From assembly GCA_006176705.1 (NCBI GenBank), contig QRFJ01000367.1:588869-652868 (forward strand): 64,000 bases of DNA, written 5' to 3'. Of this stretch, positions 21,146 through 31,830 are shown piece by piece. Source of the stretch: Cocos nucifera. Taxonomy: Eukaryota > Streptophyta > Magnoliopsida > Arecales > Arecaceae. Positions within the stretch are counted from its first letter, which is position 1. Every line of letters begins with the position of its first letter. Under the pieces are notes generated by a model. That model made no database searches. It had not been told where the DNA came from and saw nothing but the letters and a program-made list of their open reading frames with translations. The translations under genes and the position numbers were made by a program.

Positions 21146-22759
21146 CGGAGATTGGTAAGATTTATCTTGCTTCAATATTTTGTCCACCCTGTTCTCAAAC
21201 AAATTTTAAATTCTACGCCCACCCGCAAGTCCAAAATTATCAGTTGCCTGAAGTCTTAAGCAGGTTGATACTACTCTGCCAACTGGCTATTAGGTCAAAA
21301 CATCACATCATTTTTTGGGATAGATGAATTACTTGACCAACAAAGTCTAAACATCTATTTCAAACAAGTCATGTGAATTAATCCATGTGAACTCGTTTAT
21401 TTTCTTGCAAGCTTGTTCCACTCCAAAAGTGCCCCTTCTATGAGAAGAAATCATTGCTTACACTATGTGCGTGGCCAAACATGTAACCAATCACGACCAT
21501 TGGTTCTACGGTAGTGTACCAAGATGCATATTTAATGAATGAGGCTCACAAGAGCCATTAGCTATTATTGGCTACGTGCATGGCCATGTGATGCATGCAT
21601 GCAGTGTAGGCAATAATATATTCCTTCCATGGGATGTGGAGTTGGTGGAATAATACTGCATAAATATTTGCAAACAACCCTACGCCATTCAATTTAGAGT
21701 TAGTTATCTAACGAGTATATTCTCTATAGCGCCAAAATCCATATCCCAACACATTTTTTTAGTAGATTCTTATTCCTCCATTACTAAAAAAATATAAGTA
21801 ACTCTTTTTTTTCCATTTTCTCTTGTTTTTTTTACTAACAGATGACCAACCCTCCTTGGAAGTCATGGCGAAAATTGAGCACATAAATGTAAACAAAGGA
21901 CAACCAACCGATGATTATTAGGGCAATCACAGATGACCGGTTTTGCCCTGGAATTGCGGTATATATAAGGTTTCTGACTCTTATTCTTGCAAATTCGATC
22001 TTGTAGCTTGTCAGTTTTATAGCTTTTCATAAAGACCGGTGACTTTTGTGCTGATGCACAGTAGTCTCCTTTGTTTTTTTTTTTTTTTTTTTGGTGAAGA
22101 AAAAACAAGGGCCTCCTTTGTTTATCCAAAAAAGACTGTGTCATTCTTCACCAGCCCATGACAGCCATTAAAAATGGCTTTTTTTTTCCTCTTTTGAGAA
22201 GGAAAAGGGCTTAAAGCCAGGGTCAACGGTTCGGCAAACCACTCCTTTGGTGCATGGTTTTCTTTGATTGCGCTTGTGCGGATATCAGTCAACTTCCCCC
22301 CCCCCCGACTCCCAAGACCATCGTATTCTAAGCTCACATTTGGTGAAGAGTCTGGCAGAAGTCCTCGCTTCTAGGATCTGTCAAAATTGGCGGAGGTCTC
22401 GTATCAAGTTGTTCAATGGTTTTCATTAGAAAAGTCATTTCATAACTCAATCTTTCAACACATATGTGGCATTTTCTTCCCTTCTTGTTTGATAACAATA
22501 GAATAGAAAGTTAAATGATAACTTAGGATCAAGAGTTGTTAAAAAAATGAGGATAGAAACGAATCTTCCCTTCTTGTTTGATAGTGGAAACGGAGGTTGA
22601 AAGCAACCATCCTGCAATTTGTTAATACAATATAAGCAATGGGAGTATACATATCTCTCACTTGCTTGGTGATAGAGACCACGTTGAAACTCTTCACGTG
22701 GTATCTCGCATCAATCCGGAGGGCCGGTTAATTTAAGTTCAGATCTCGAAAAAGTCAAT
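21146..22759. other. Intergenic sequence upstream of the HIPP gene
   Basis: No gene is supported. It holds a T run at 22073-22092 and a C run near 22298-22310. A TATATATAAGG word at about 21960 is more than 900 bp from the gene start. The small open frames on the minus strand here lack any recognisable domain. Confidence 0.5.
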
Positions 22760-22767
22760 CTATAAAC
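22760..22767 (+). promoter_or_regulatory. Candidate TATA box of the HIPP gene
   Basis: CTATAAAC lies about 135 bp before the ATG at 22901, a distance that would allow a 5' leader of about 100 bp. This is a motif call only; no other core promoter element was identified. Confidence 0.3.
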
Positions 22768-22900
22768 AGCATGAAATTAAGTCAAAATTTTCAATGTTAA
22801 AATTTAACCACGGACATCCTATATGTAGTCGAATCTGCATCCCTTGGCATCTTAGAGATCAAGGGAATCCCCAACCTCCTTCCTCATCATTTGTGCTGCC

Positions 22901-23494
22901 ATGAAGGTGACCATGCATGCACTCTCTTGCTCTGATGCTCATTTAATTAGCACAACACATTCTATACGTTTAATCTCTAACCTTTTCCTTTGGCTTTAAA
23001 AAAATTGCAGAAGATTGAGATAAAGCTCAGCATTGCATGCGTCAAGTGCAAGGCAAGTATCATGAAAGCCGTCGCCCACGTTGGAGGTTAGTTTGCTTGA
23101 TTCAGAAGAGGCTCCAAGTTTAGAGAAGTCGGATTTATTTTTCTGCAGCTTCTCAGCCTAATGGCAAAAGAGCTGGCTTTATTTGAAAACAAAAGCTAAA
23201 TTAATCAAAACTTTTGAAGGGCTTGTTGCGATAAAAGTAGACCCAGAGAAGGGTTTGCTGACATTGATAGGAGATGTTGATCCGTGCATCGCTGTGAAAA
23301 AGCTGAGGAAGATCAAGAAGGAAGCCACAATCGACAGTGTGGGTCCTTACAAGAAGGAAGAACCACCCAAACCACCAACACCCGAACCCGAGCCAGAACC
23401 ATGCAAACCCTTGCCATCTTGCTGCAACGCGTGCCGGCCAATTGCGATCGGATTCTTTACCCATGAGGAGCCACCCCTTTGTACCATCCTCTGA
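22901..23494 (+). CDS. Heavy-metal-associated isoprenylated plant protein (HIPP), three exons
   Basis: Exons are 22901-22906 (only ATGAAG), 23011-23086 and 23220-23494. Introns of 104 and 133 bp have GT..AG ends (GTGACC..TTGCAG and GTTAGT..TTGAAG), and the joined frame is open for 118 residues. Residues 3-59 form one HMA domain with the metal-binding CVKC at 12-15, then VDPEKGLLTLIGDVDP in the beta-strand/loop region. Residues 74-93 are rich in Pro and Glu, followed by a Cys cluster (89-99). The C-terminus CTIL is a CaaX box; leucine at the last place favours geranylgeranylation, so membrane association is likely. HIPPs bind transition metals or act as metallochaperone-like partners in stress and development. 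The metal and partners of this protein are unknown. HIPP identity is strong; the exact subgroup is not assigned. Confidence 0.9.
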
Positions 23495-24407
23495 AAAAGA
23501 TCAGAGGCATATTGATTTGTTCTAATTTTATTGAAGTGCAAGGGCATTGCATTGGTGGTAGCCATGCATTTGTGATCAAGTAGCCTTTGATGACCTTTTC
23601 TTGTTAATAGATGCAGAATATCTGCAACTAGAGCTGGTTCATGCAGCTGAACATAGGTTTCAAGTTAGGGCTTGTTTGGATGCCACAAAAGATACTCCAT
23701 GAACACATATTTCTCCAAACCAACTCGAAGAGAAGCAACAACACGAGGAAAGAAAAAATATCCAGGGAAAATATATAGGGACTACATCATCCATTTCAAA
23801 TGGTGAGTTTTGTTTTCTTAAGAGTGATTAAGAATCAAAGTTCCTCATGATGGTAAATACTCTCTCTTTAGTGCATCAATTTTGAAACTATCCAAACAGG
23901 CCCTTAATTTTTGTGGATGGCATGTTTCATTGAAATCAAGTATTGCTAGATTAGATAGTGTTTTGAATTCTCTTTGTGCATGCATTTGAAGTGAGAGCAG
24001 CACAAGTTTCATATACCATTTCCACTGGCTTTTAATCAGGTCAGATATCTGTGTTTAAGTGAGGACAAGAAAAACAAGAAGTACTCAACAACAAGCGTGT
24101 CACCATGGCATTCAACCATAAAGCGTAGCTGGTCTTTAATTTTAACCAAACTCGTGAATACTTCCCGTTCTCCTGATGCTTCCATTTGTACCTTCCGGCT
24201 GTTGAAGAAGGATGCTTTCAAGCACCACGTGGTAAGATCTGTCAGTGTTGTCGCCTGCAATGCTTTCTACTTTGGAACTGAAAAATTTAACACAAGGAAT
24301 CCATAAAAATTCCTCTCAATAAGGGAGAATCTCCAGTTGATGGAATCCATATACCAAACAGAAGGGATAAAACAACCACTTTATGGAATGTAGAACTGCC
24401 GGTCAGA
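23495..24407. other. Sequence downstream of the HIPP gene
   Basis: This should contain the 3' untranslated region of the HIPP transcript. No clear AATAAA signal is visible in the first 150 bp. Small overlapping open frames at 24036-24306 on both strands have no recognisable domain. Confidence 0.4.
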
Positions 24408-24489
24408 ATGATCTCTGACAAAGACAGTACAGTGGGACTCAAAGGTAAATGATCTCTGACAAAGACAGTACAGTGGGACTCAAAGGTAA
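24408..24489. repeat. Perfect 41-bp tandem duplication
   Basis: The unit starting ATGATCTCTGACAAAGACAG occurs at 24408-24448 and again at 24449-24489 with no visible mismatch, implying a very recent slippage or repair event. There is no coding function. Confidence 0.9.
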
Positions 24490-24720
24490 ATTCACGAGTC
24501 AAATACTATGCCAGATCGTCTCTCTATGAGATTTAGAAATTAGATAATAGACAACGAATTTAAGTTGGAAAATCACCAATTCAGCATTTTTTTTTTTTTT
24601 TGAAGTCGTATAGGAAGTTCCTCATTTGCCATTGCAGTCTCATCACATTCCTCGAAAGGATTTCTGGCTTTTGGGCCATCAAACAGTTGTTCACTTGTGA
24701 TTCCTCATGAGAACTACAAC

Positions 24721-25245
24721 TTTTCTTTTTTTTTTTTCTTTTATTGAAAGGGTGAAGCCGAAAGCCAACCCGTCTATGAAGCCGAAAGCCACCCGTCTAT
24801 TAAACCAAAGGAATAGAATACTTACAGAACTGGACAGAAAACAGAGATAATAAGCTTAAAACAGGGGAGTGCAAATCAAGGGTTACAGGAAAACGGAGGA
24901 AGAGTTGAAAGCTGCCCAGCCGATGTCTTCTGCAGCAAGCAAGAGAAGGCTTAACAGAGAAGTAGAAATTTGAGAGCAGTTAATTCTGATGATGTCGAAA
25001 CAGTTGCATTATCTTGTCGATTTCAGCCTCCAAATATGATTATGACCTTCAGCGATCTTCATGGATCCCAGATTACCGCATGACTGAAAGGAATGAAGAG
25101 TTTTAAGAAGGACGCTGAAAATTGAACTCCTCTTTCTATCCTTCTATTCATCTCTTGCCAAATATTCCAGCACAGTGCCATTACAAGCTGATCCCAAGCT
25201 CTGTGGTTGGATGTTCCCAGCTTCTTTGTCCACTGCAACAGTCCT
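24721..25245 (-). pseudogene. 5'-truncated LINE (L1-type) 3' end
   Basis: A T-rich run at 24720-24745 is the poly(A) tail of a minus-strand insertion. Minus-strand translation of 25250-25080 gives QWTKKLGTSNHRAWDQL followed by ALCWNIWQEMNRR. That is the zinc-binding/C-terminal end of LINE ORF2, typically W..WNIW..RN.R. A stop and about 330 bp of 3' untranslated sequence follow. Everything upstream of the ORF2 tail is missing, as expected for aborted target-primed reverse transcription. Target duplications were not resolved. Confidence 0.7.
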
Positions 25246-25640
25246 TACAATTTATATTTATTAGGGATAAAATAGCTTCCACCGAAGTTCAGTAGGATGT
25301 CTGATTTTGATCTTGGTATGATTTTGTCTGGAGTTGCGACAACCATGACCGATCTCCAACCAAGCTATTCTACTCCAATCCAATTCAAGAAGGCTGATCC
25401 TCATCCCATGTCTGATCTTGAGTAGATAAAGTTTTATAATAATTGGACCAACTTAAACCATTGAATATACGCACTGCATTCGTGCATGTCCTATGCGTAT
25501 CATTTGCGGTTGAACTGATCTACCGTTGAGCTGGTGAAGCAAGTCCAACAAAAAATTTCTCCTATTTAAAAGGTCAATAGCCTTAGTAGGAGCAATTTAT
25601 GGCTCCCTTTTTGCCATTTTTGCATCTCCTTGAGTAATAT
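25246..25640. other. Intergenic; short similarity to the gypsy LTR start
   Basis: Bases about 25262-25300 (GGGATAAAATAGCTTCCACC and on) resemble the first 40 bp of the gypsy LTRs at 43980, 48883 and 53655. The likeness stops there, so this may be a decayed LTR end or chance. Nothing else is recognised. Confidence 0.3.
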
Positions 25641-26065
25641 ATTTCTTTTGGAAGTCACCACCCTCGTTTCCTTAAGATCAATTTTGATGATGATGTACTA
25701 AAGAGATGGTTTAGGAAGAGCAGCTTATGTTATTTGAAATAACACAGGTGCTTTTATAGCAGCTAGTGATATTATTATTTTTGATACCACAATTCCGATG
25801 CCAAAGTTACCGGTAGCATAGGAGGGGCTATATTATGATGTATATATGTTACAAGCTTTACAAATTTATCTAGATGATGATTCAATGATGATTATCGAAT
25901 GGCTTTTGCTTCAACATATTAACGAGGGTACATCCAATCTTTGGAGATTTTTATGATCATTATTATTTTTTAAAATTTTATATATTTATTAAGAAGTGGA
26001 TAATGTTGCTGATTGAATAGCTTCGTATATGATGAATCATACGAAATACTTTTTGGATAATTTTG
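25641..26065 (+). pseudogene. LINE-derived RNase H (RVT_3-type) remnant
   Basis: Plus-strand translation with several stops gives GRAAYVI..NTGAFIAAS, then EGLYYDVYMLQALQIYLDDD, then EVDNVAD*IASYMMNHT. The order matches the RNase H-like domain at the end of plant LINE ORF2 (..AxWEGL..xxLExDS..REANxVADxxA). The conserved Trp before EGL and before IAS are replaced. It is on the opposite strand to the LINE tail at 24721-25245, so it is a separate insertion. Confidence 0.65.
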
Positions 26066-26742
26066 GCTGATTTTTTTTTTAAATTTAATATTATTTTATT
26101 TTTTGATTCTCACGCATGCATGTGTGCTCCGGAGTAATAAAAATTATCCGATTTACCAAGAAAGGTGGGTGAGGGTGAGGGGCCAATAGCCTGAGAAATG
26201 CTACAAGTGTGGGTACTGTTGGCAGAAACAAGTAATACTTCTCTGAGCACAAGTTACTCATGGGAGGATAACCAACCTACAAAAGGTACCATGTTTTCCG
26301 CCAATGACCCTAAGTCTATATCTGCATCCATGAGCAGTCTCTCTGGCCTCTGCAGCATAAATTTCTCTAGTAGCAGCCGTGAGTTCTCCCAACATCAAGA
26401 AACGGAGCACTAGAATGCCGCGTACTTTGATGGCATTTAGTCCGAGAAATGCCGCAAGGCCTCTGCACGTGCATCAGACCCCACGTTCAAATATGTACTC
26501 TTTTTCAGAATATGAACCACTATATACCTTTTCTTCTTAAAAAAAAAAAGAAAAAAGAAAGAAAGAAAGTGTGGTTACTCCACACAATGTTAATTTGGTC
26601 TTGTTGCTGAGAGCCACATGCTCAAAGAGGTCTTGACATCATGATCTAAATTTTGGATCATGGATTTTTACCGATTCCTTAGGTTTCTCTTTTTCCTTTT
26701 TTTTTCCAAAAAAATGAAGATAAAGGATTAAGAAACATGGTT
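26066..26742. other. Intergenic, no supported gene
   Basis: Contains an A-rich purine run at 26540-26570 and a T run near 26697. The 71-codon open frame 26198-26413 has no recognisable domain. Confidence 0.5.
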
Positions 26743-26747
26743 TACAA
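26743..26747. repeat. Target duplication of copia element N, left (TACAA)
   Basis: TACAA is repeated perfectly at 43544-43548 right after the 3' LTR, across 16.8 kb of nested sequence. Confidence 0.9.
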
Positions 26748-27153
26748 TGTTAAACTTATTTCTGAAGTATATTTTTTTTAGAGAAAATATAGTTTGTTGT
26801 TTAGTATTTGGATAGAAGTTAACAAGTCAAGTATATAATCAAAGAGTCATAAGTAATATAAGAGTCACGTAAAAGTCTAAGGGTCATATTTTGGTATTCC
26901 AAGAATTTTCATTAAATAGTTAGAAGTTCTAAAAGTCACTTTGTATTTATTAAGGTTGGCTCCTTAAGTTCTCTTATATAATTGTAAATGTGGGGATAGG
27001 AGGTCAATAAAAAATCGAGCACTCAGAGATGATTATTGTAGAGCAGTACTCCATTTTTTCTCTATTTTTAGTATTATCTTGGGCTAATGTGAACTTTGCG
27101 TCCACTATTTTGAAGAGAGACTTCTAAGCTCATGAAATCCACTTTTCTTAATA
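26748..27153 (+). repeat. 5' LTR of element N
   Basis: 406 bp, matching 40784-41022 plus 43334-43543. A TATA-like TTATATAATT at about 26975 is the likely promoter. The 3' terminal CA has mutated to TA. The primer-binding site follows immediately. Confidence 0.92.
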
Positions 27154-27166
27154 TGGTATCAGAGCC
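27154..27166 (+). promoter_or_regulatory. Primer-binding site of element N
   Basis: TGGTATCAGAGCC, complementary to initiator methionine tRNA, directly after the 5' LTR. Confidence 0.92.
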
Positions 27167-28060
27167 AGTCAAATGATAATTGGTATTTTTCAAGATATCT
27201 TTATGAAGAACAAAATTGGTTTTATAGCATCAATAGACTCCGGAGGTCATCTTGTTGGGCTTGGTGTGGAGCTTCTTAACTATTCTAACTACAAGAATTG
27301 GAGGACCTGCATAAAATCGTATCTTATAGGCGAAGACCTATGGAAGGTTGTTGGTGGTGATGCAAGGGTGGCTCCAACAGCAAATAAAGGAAATTCGGAA
27401 GTTGTGCTAAGACGAAGGATTGCTAATGCAAAAATAGAGTTTGTGCTAAAGAGGATCATTACTCATAATCTCTTTGAGTATTTCATGAGCTGCAAGTCAG
27501 CTTCGGAGATTTGCAACACTCTCAAGGCATTGCTCAATAAGAAGAACTTGGCTTGGCTTCAATTTTTTTAGAAAGAATTAGCTAATGCCATTTAAAGTGA
27601 TTTCTCTATCTCTCAATACTTTTTGAAGGTTAAAAATTTATGTTCAGAGATTTCTCTATCAAGAGGAGCCTATTTCAGAGGCATGTATGAAGAGGTATAT
27701 TATTCATGGCTTTTGCAAGGAATATATTCCTTGTGTCACATCTATTCAAGGATAGGATTGACAACCATCCTTGATGGAATTCAAAAATCCTCTTGCTTCG
27801 TAGAAATTTTTGGCTCGCCAAATGGACGGATGTGCTATTTTATGGAAAGCAGAGGCTCCCTTTTCTAACAAGAAGAAGGGTCAAGATAAGAAGAAGCATA
27901 AGAAGAATGATGCTAATGAGGAGTCTTTCTTCAATGATGATGGCAACTGGAAGGTCAAGTGTTATAGGTGTGCAAGATAGGCCACATCAAGAAGAATTAT
28001 CGAGTCAAATTAAAGGGAGAAAATGGCACCAACATGGAGGGTGACTCAGATAAAGTAGAA
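27167..28060 (+). pseudogene. Copia element N: gag (degenerate)
   Basis: The frame 27173-27571 encodes the gag N-terminal part with NYSNYKNWRTCIKSYLIGEDLW, typical of copia gag (DUF4219/UBN2). After a stop at 27571 the similarity continues in shifted frames. A lysine-rich region and a zinc-knuckle remnant (CYRC / CKIGHIKKN, frameshifted at about 27970) are present near 27955-28010. Confidence 0.8.
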
Positions 28061-28213
28061 AAAGATTGGAGCAAATGTTTCACAGCAACTACTACTATGG
28101 TGGAGGCCATAGCTTCCATCAATTTTGAACATGGTTGGATCATGGACTCAAGATGTGGTCACCATGTTATCGGCGATGACTCAAAGTCTCTAATTTGTGT
28201 CACTATGAGGAAA
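28061..28213 (+). pseudogene. Copia element N: protease, 5' part, cut by element M
   Basis: The frame 27968-28270 reads GWIMDSRCGHHVIGDDSKSL, the aspartic protease active-site region (usual DSGCSHH, here with Gly changed to Arg). It breaks off at 28214-28218, the target duplication ATGAG of element M, and resumes at 37767. Confidence 0.85.
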
Positions 28214-28218
28214 ATGAG
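28214..28218. repeat. Target duplication of element M, left (ATGAG)
   Basis: The partner at 37762-37766 is ATGAA, with one mismatch. The protease reading frame of N continues across the pair. Confidence 0.8.
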
Positions 28219-29444
28219 TGTTGCTCAGCTATGCAACCCAATAGGAGGGAGGGGTGAATTGGGTTTCTAAAATTTTAAAGCCAATTTAAAAATATCAGGA
28301 TTGAATGATGATATGCAAGTTATGTGTGTGAAGCAATTTAGGTTAGATAAAATTATAAAATATTAGAAAACAAAAATTTAGTAAACTAAGAAAAGAGAGA
28401 CAACAAGCACACCATAAATAATAAAGATTTATAGTGGTTCGGTGTTTTTCTTGCACCAACATCCACTTCCCAAGATCTTACTTAGAAATTCAAAAATTAC
28501 TAAACGTATTCAACCAGAATATAACGTCGGTACCTCCAACCTTAACTATCCCAAGCTAGCACACTTATTTCGTGGATACAAGCCAATCCTACACACTCCG
28601 ATTTAAGGCTCGGATCAATCCTTCCAAGTTTTAGAATCCTTCCAAAACTTGAATCAAAATAATAAAGCTGAGTAAAAAATTAATGACAATCAAATACAAA
28701 TTTAGCTTTCTTAATGAGCAAATAAAATCTTAAGAATGCTTTTCACAATAATGGAGGAAGCTTTTCTGATTTTTCTCATGGTTGTTGAAAACTTGAATAA
28801 GCTCTTGAGAGGTTGGTAAACTTGAAACGAAAGCTTCTTTGCTTGAAGATAACTTTTGCTTAGGGCTGAATTGAATGTGATAAAATCTCTTATATTTTTT
28901 TTCCTTTTTATAGCCTTTTAAATCTTCAATGAGTGGATGAAAGAATCTTGGGTAAGATTTGTAGTCGTTGGAGATCTTAAAAAAATCATTAAAAGCTGCC
29001 AAAACTAGATAAAACTAGTCGTTGTAGAAAATTTTCGTCACATGGATCGACCTCTGGCAAAGGGCCAACCTTGAGGTCGATCTTTGAGATAGAAATCAGA
29101 AAAATAATCATTCTATATTTTTGGCCTTCAGAACAGTAGAGGTTGACCCTAGGGTCGACCCTTGGTACAGAAACATTGTGTTAAATAGCCCATTTCAGTA
29201 GGGATAGACCTAGGGGTCGACCCTTTTGCTTTAAACTTGATTTTCTTCTAAAATATGTATCCAAAAATCATGGGACTGCCTCCAAAAGATCAAAAATCTT
29301 CTGTTCTTGCTCTTAAGATTCTTAGATCAAAACTTGATAAAATTACGATTTTGCTTCTGAAATATAATTTTTTTTTTCAAGCCAAATTTATTAGTAATCT
29401 CCTCAAATACTTTGTAATCATCAAAATCAATTCTTGGAGCAACA
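28219..29444 (-). repeat. 3' LTR of element M
   Basis: Plus-strand ends TGTTGCTCAG and GCAACA. It matches 36531-37761 throughout. A minus-strand TATA box CTATAAAAAG is at 28904-28913. A GGGTCGACC-type word recurs around 29055-29225. Confidence 0.92.
28904..28913 (-). promoter_or_regulatory. TATA box in M-family LTR
   Basis: CTATAAAAAG on the minus strand is identical in the other LTR at 37210-37219. This is a conventional core promoter for LTR transcription. Confidence 0.55.
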
Positions 29445-31830
29445 ATCTCTTTCTTTTTGATGATGATAAAATATTTGAGCATAAGCAAAAAATAAAGCAT
29501 ATAGAAGCCAACATCACTTACTAGAATATCATATTTAGTTATTTGACAAATATTAGATAAAAAATAGTTTGAAGATTACTTATGGTTAGATATTCAAATT
29601 ATTTATAAAAATATTTGACTTACTTATTTTTTTTATCAATTTTACTTTAATTTTGCTTATAGCCCAATTTTATTTATTTTACTTCCTCTTTTTGACATCA
29701 TCAAGTAAGATCTTAAGAAATTTTAAAATTCAAAAAGAAAAAGCCACTTCCTTAATTTATTCCATATGTTTTTCTATTAGAACAAGAGTTTATAATAAAA
29801 CTTTCAATTTGCTTATATGCAATACAATATTTTCAGCATATCATAATGAAATTTTAGTTAATTCATAAAAGTTATATTTCACATCATTCAAATAACATCA
29901 TCATATTTATATACATATATTTACATCAAAATGATATCATTCCATATATAATAAAACATAATATCAAGTCATCAAAACATATAAGTGCTAAAGGTATCAA
30001 AAGTATTCATGAGAGTAGGCTATCAAATTATATAAAATTTATGGATACAACTATCCATGAACCAAGTAGCTAATAGTATCAATGCCATAAGTTAGATCCA
30101 AAAAAAAATATAACCAACCATGACTTGATCAACAATTTATAGAAATAATTAAGAGATACTAGATCATAACCTAATACAAAGATGACTAAACTAGATCTAG
30201 TAGAGATCATGACTGGAAGCATCTGAATCAGATAAGAAATCAGAGATGTGATGTAGTGTGTCAAATGACTGATGTATCAAATTTAAAAAATTAAATAAAA
30301 AATTTAAAAACTTAAATCAAATCAAATGAATCAGCTCTCCTTTAAAAGCTTATCATTTAATTTTTTTTATAAAAATTAGCTTAAATTTAAATATTAAAGA
30401 CTCTCCTTTTTAAATGAATATGATTCTTTGAATAAATTTTTAAGTATACTTTTAAGCTTTAAGAAAATTAGAGCTTTTTAAAGATTTAAATAGTAGAATC
30501 AAGTATAATATTTAATTTATTATTATTATTTTTTTTCTTAAATATATTTTAGTTAATTAAGCTCAAAAAATATATATATCAGAAATGTATCGAGCAAAAT
30601 CAAGATAGTAACAGAGAAAAAATAATTTTATAAAGATTTCTAAAGGCACATTAAAAATTTTATATTATATTTATATTTTTAAATAAATTTTAAAATTAAT
30701 TTATTTAGAGTGAGAATATATTTTAAATTTGTTATCAAAAATAATTTAATAATCAAATTAATTAAATTTAAACTGAATAATGACATAAAGGCTTAAGTTA
30801 AAAGGATCATAAAATAATTAAAGTTCATTGTCCTTAACTCAAATTAATTAAAATATTTAGTCAAGGCTAACTAGATAATATTTAACAAATAAATATCTTT
30901 TCTCTTATTTAACAAACAAATATTTGATACCAAAAAATTCATCACATAATATTTTTTTATTTTTTTTCATAATTATTATTGGATAAATTCATCTTTTAGC
31001 TTTTCTTTCCCATTTTGAAAGAATACAATAAATTTAGAATAAATATCTTTTTTTAAATTCTATTTATGAATAATATGGATTAAAAACGCATCTTCTCCTT
31101 TTTGAATAAAATAAATGTATTAAATAAAATTAGTTTGAACTTTAAAGATTTAAGAGAGATGAAATATTTCAAAGATTAAAGATTTTAAATAGATCATTCA
31201 AAGCAAATTATAAGATATATTCAATTTTTTAGGGATCATCTCTTCTTTTTTTTATTATTATATATATTTTAAGATCAACAAAATATAAAATAAATATTAA
31301 GCTATCTGATATCAATTGATTAAAAACTAAAATTCTCTTTGAATATTTGATTTTAATAGCTTTTTTAAAATATTTTGCTTGACATCTATATCAAAAGACT
31401 TAAAAAGAGTATTTTTTTTAAATTAATCAATCTGAACAAGACATGGATATTTATCAATAATCTTCTTTTAAGATCAAAAATGATTTCTTGATACTAATTA
31501 ATTTTTTTAAAAAATAATAATATGATCAAAATATGTAAAATATAAATAGTTGCTTAAAATGAATCAAATGATCAAAATCATTAGAATGCTCAAATAAATC
31601 CATGAGATAAGTAAAGTACAACTAGGATGGATAATTTTTCTTATTAAGTTCAAAAATAATTTTTCTTCTTATAGTCAAGAAAAAGATAAGAAGGATGGAT
31701 AATTTTTAACTTAAAGTAATGAAATTAAATCTTAAGGATTGATCCAAAAATATTAGTAAATGATAAGTTAGGATCAAAAAAAGAATATTTAAGCAAAAGG
31801 ATCTAGAATTCTCAATTCTTTCCTAATCTC
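29445..31830 (-). other. Long AT-rich spacer between RNase H and 3' LTR of element M
   Basis: About 2.4 kb of very AT-rich DNA without a reading frame longer than about 90 codons. In the SIRE lineage this position may hold an env-like frame; nothing of that sort is recognisable here. The purine-rich stretch AAAAAGAAAGAGAT on the minus strand next to the LTR (29445-29458) is the probable polypurine tract. Confidence 0.6.

Noticed and set aside
21960..21970. TATATATAAGG as promoter of the HIPP gene
   Set aside because: It is more than 900 bp before the start codon. A closer CTATAAAC exists, and AT-rich DNA gives such words by chance.
23183..23494. 103-codon single-exon frame as the HIPP coding sequence
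   Set aside because: It omits the CVKC metal-binding exon and starts inside what reads as intron 2. The three-exon model restores the whole HMA domain.
26198..26413. 71-codon Ser-rich frame
   Set aside because: No domain is recognised on either strand and there is no splice or promoter context. Left as intergenic.
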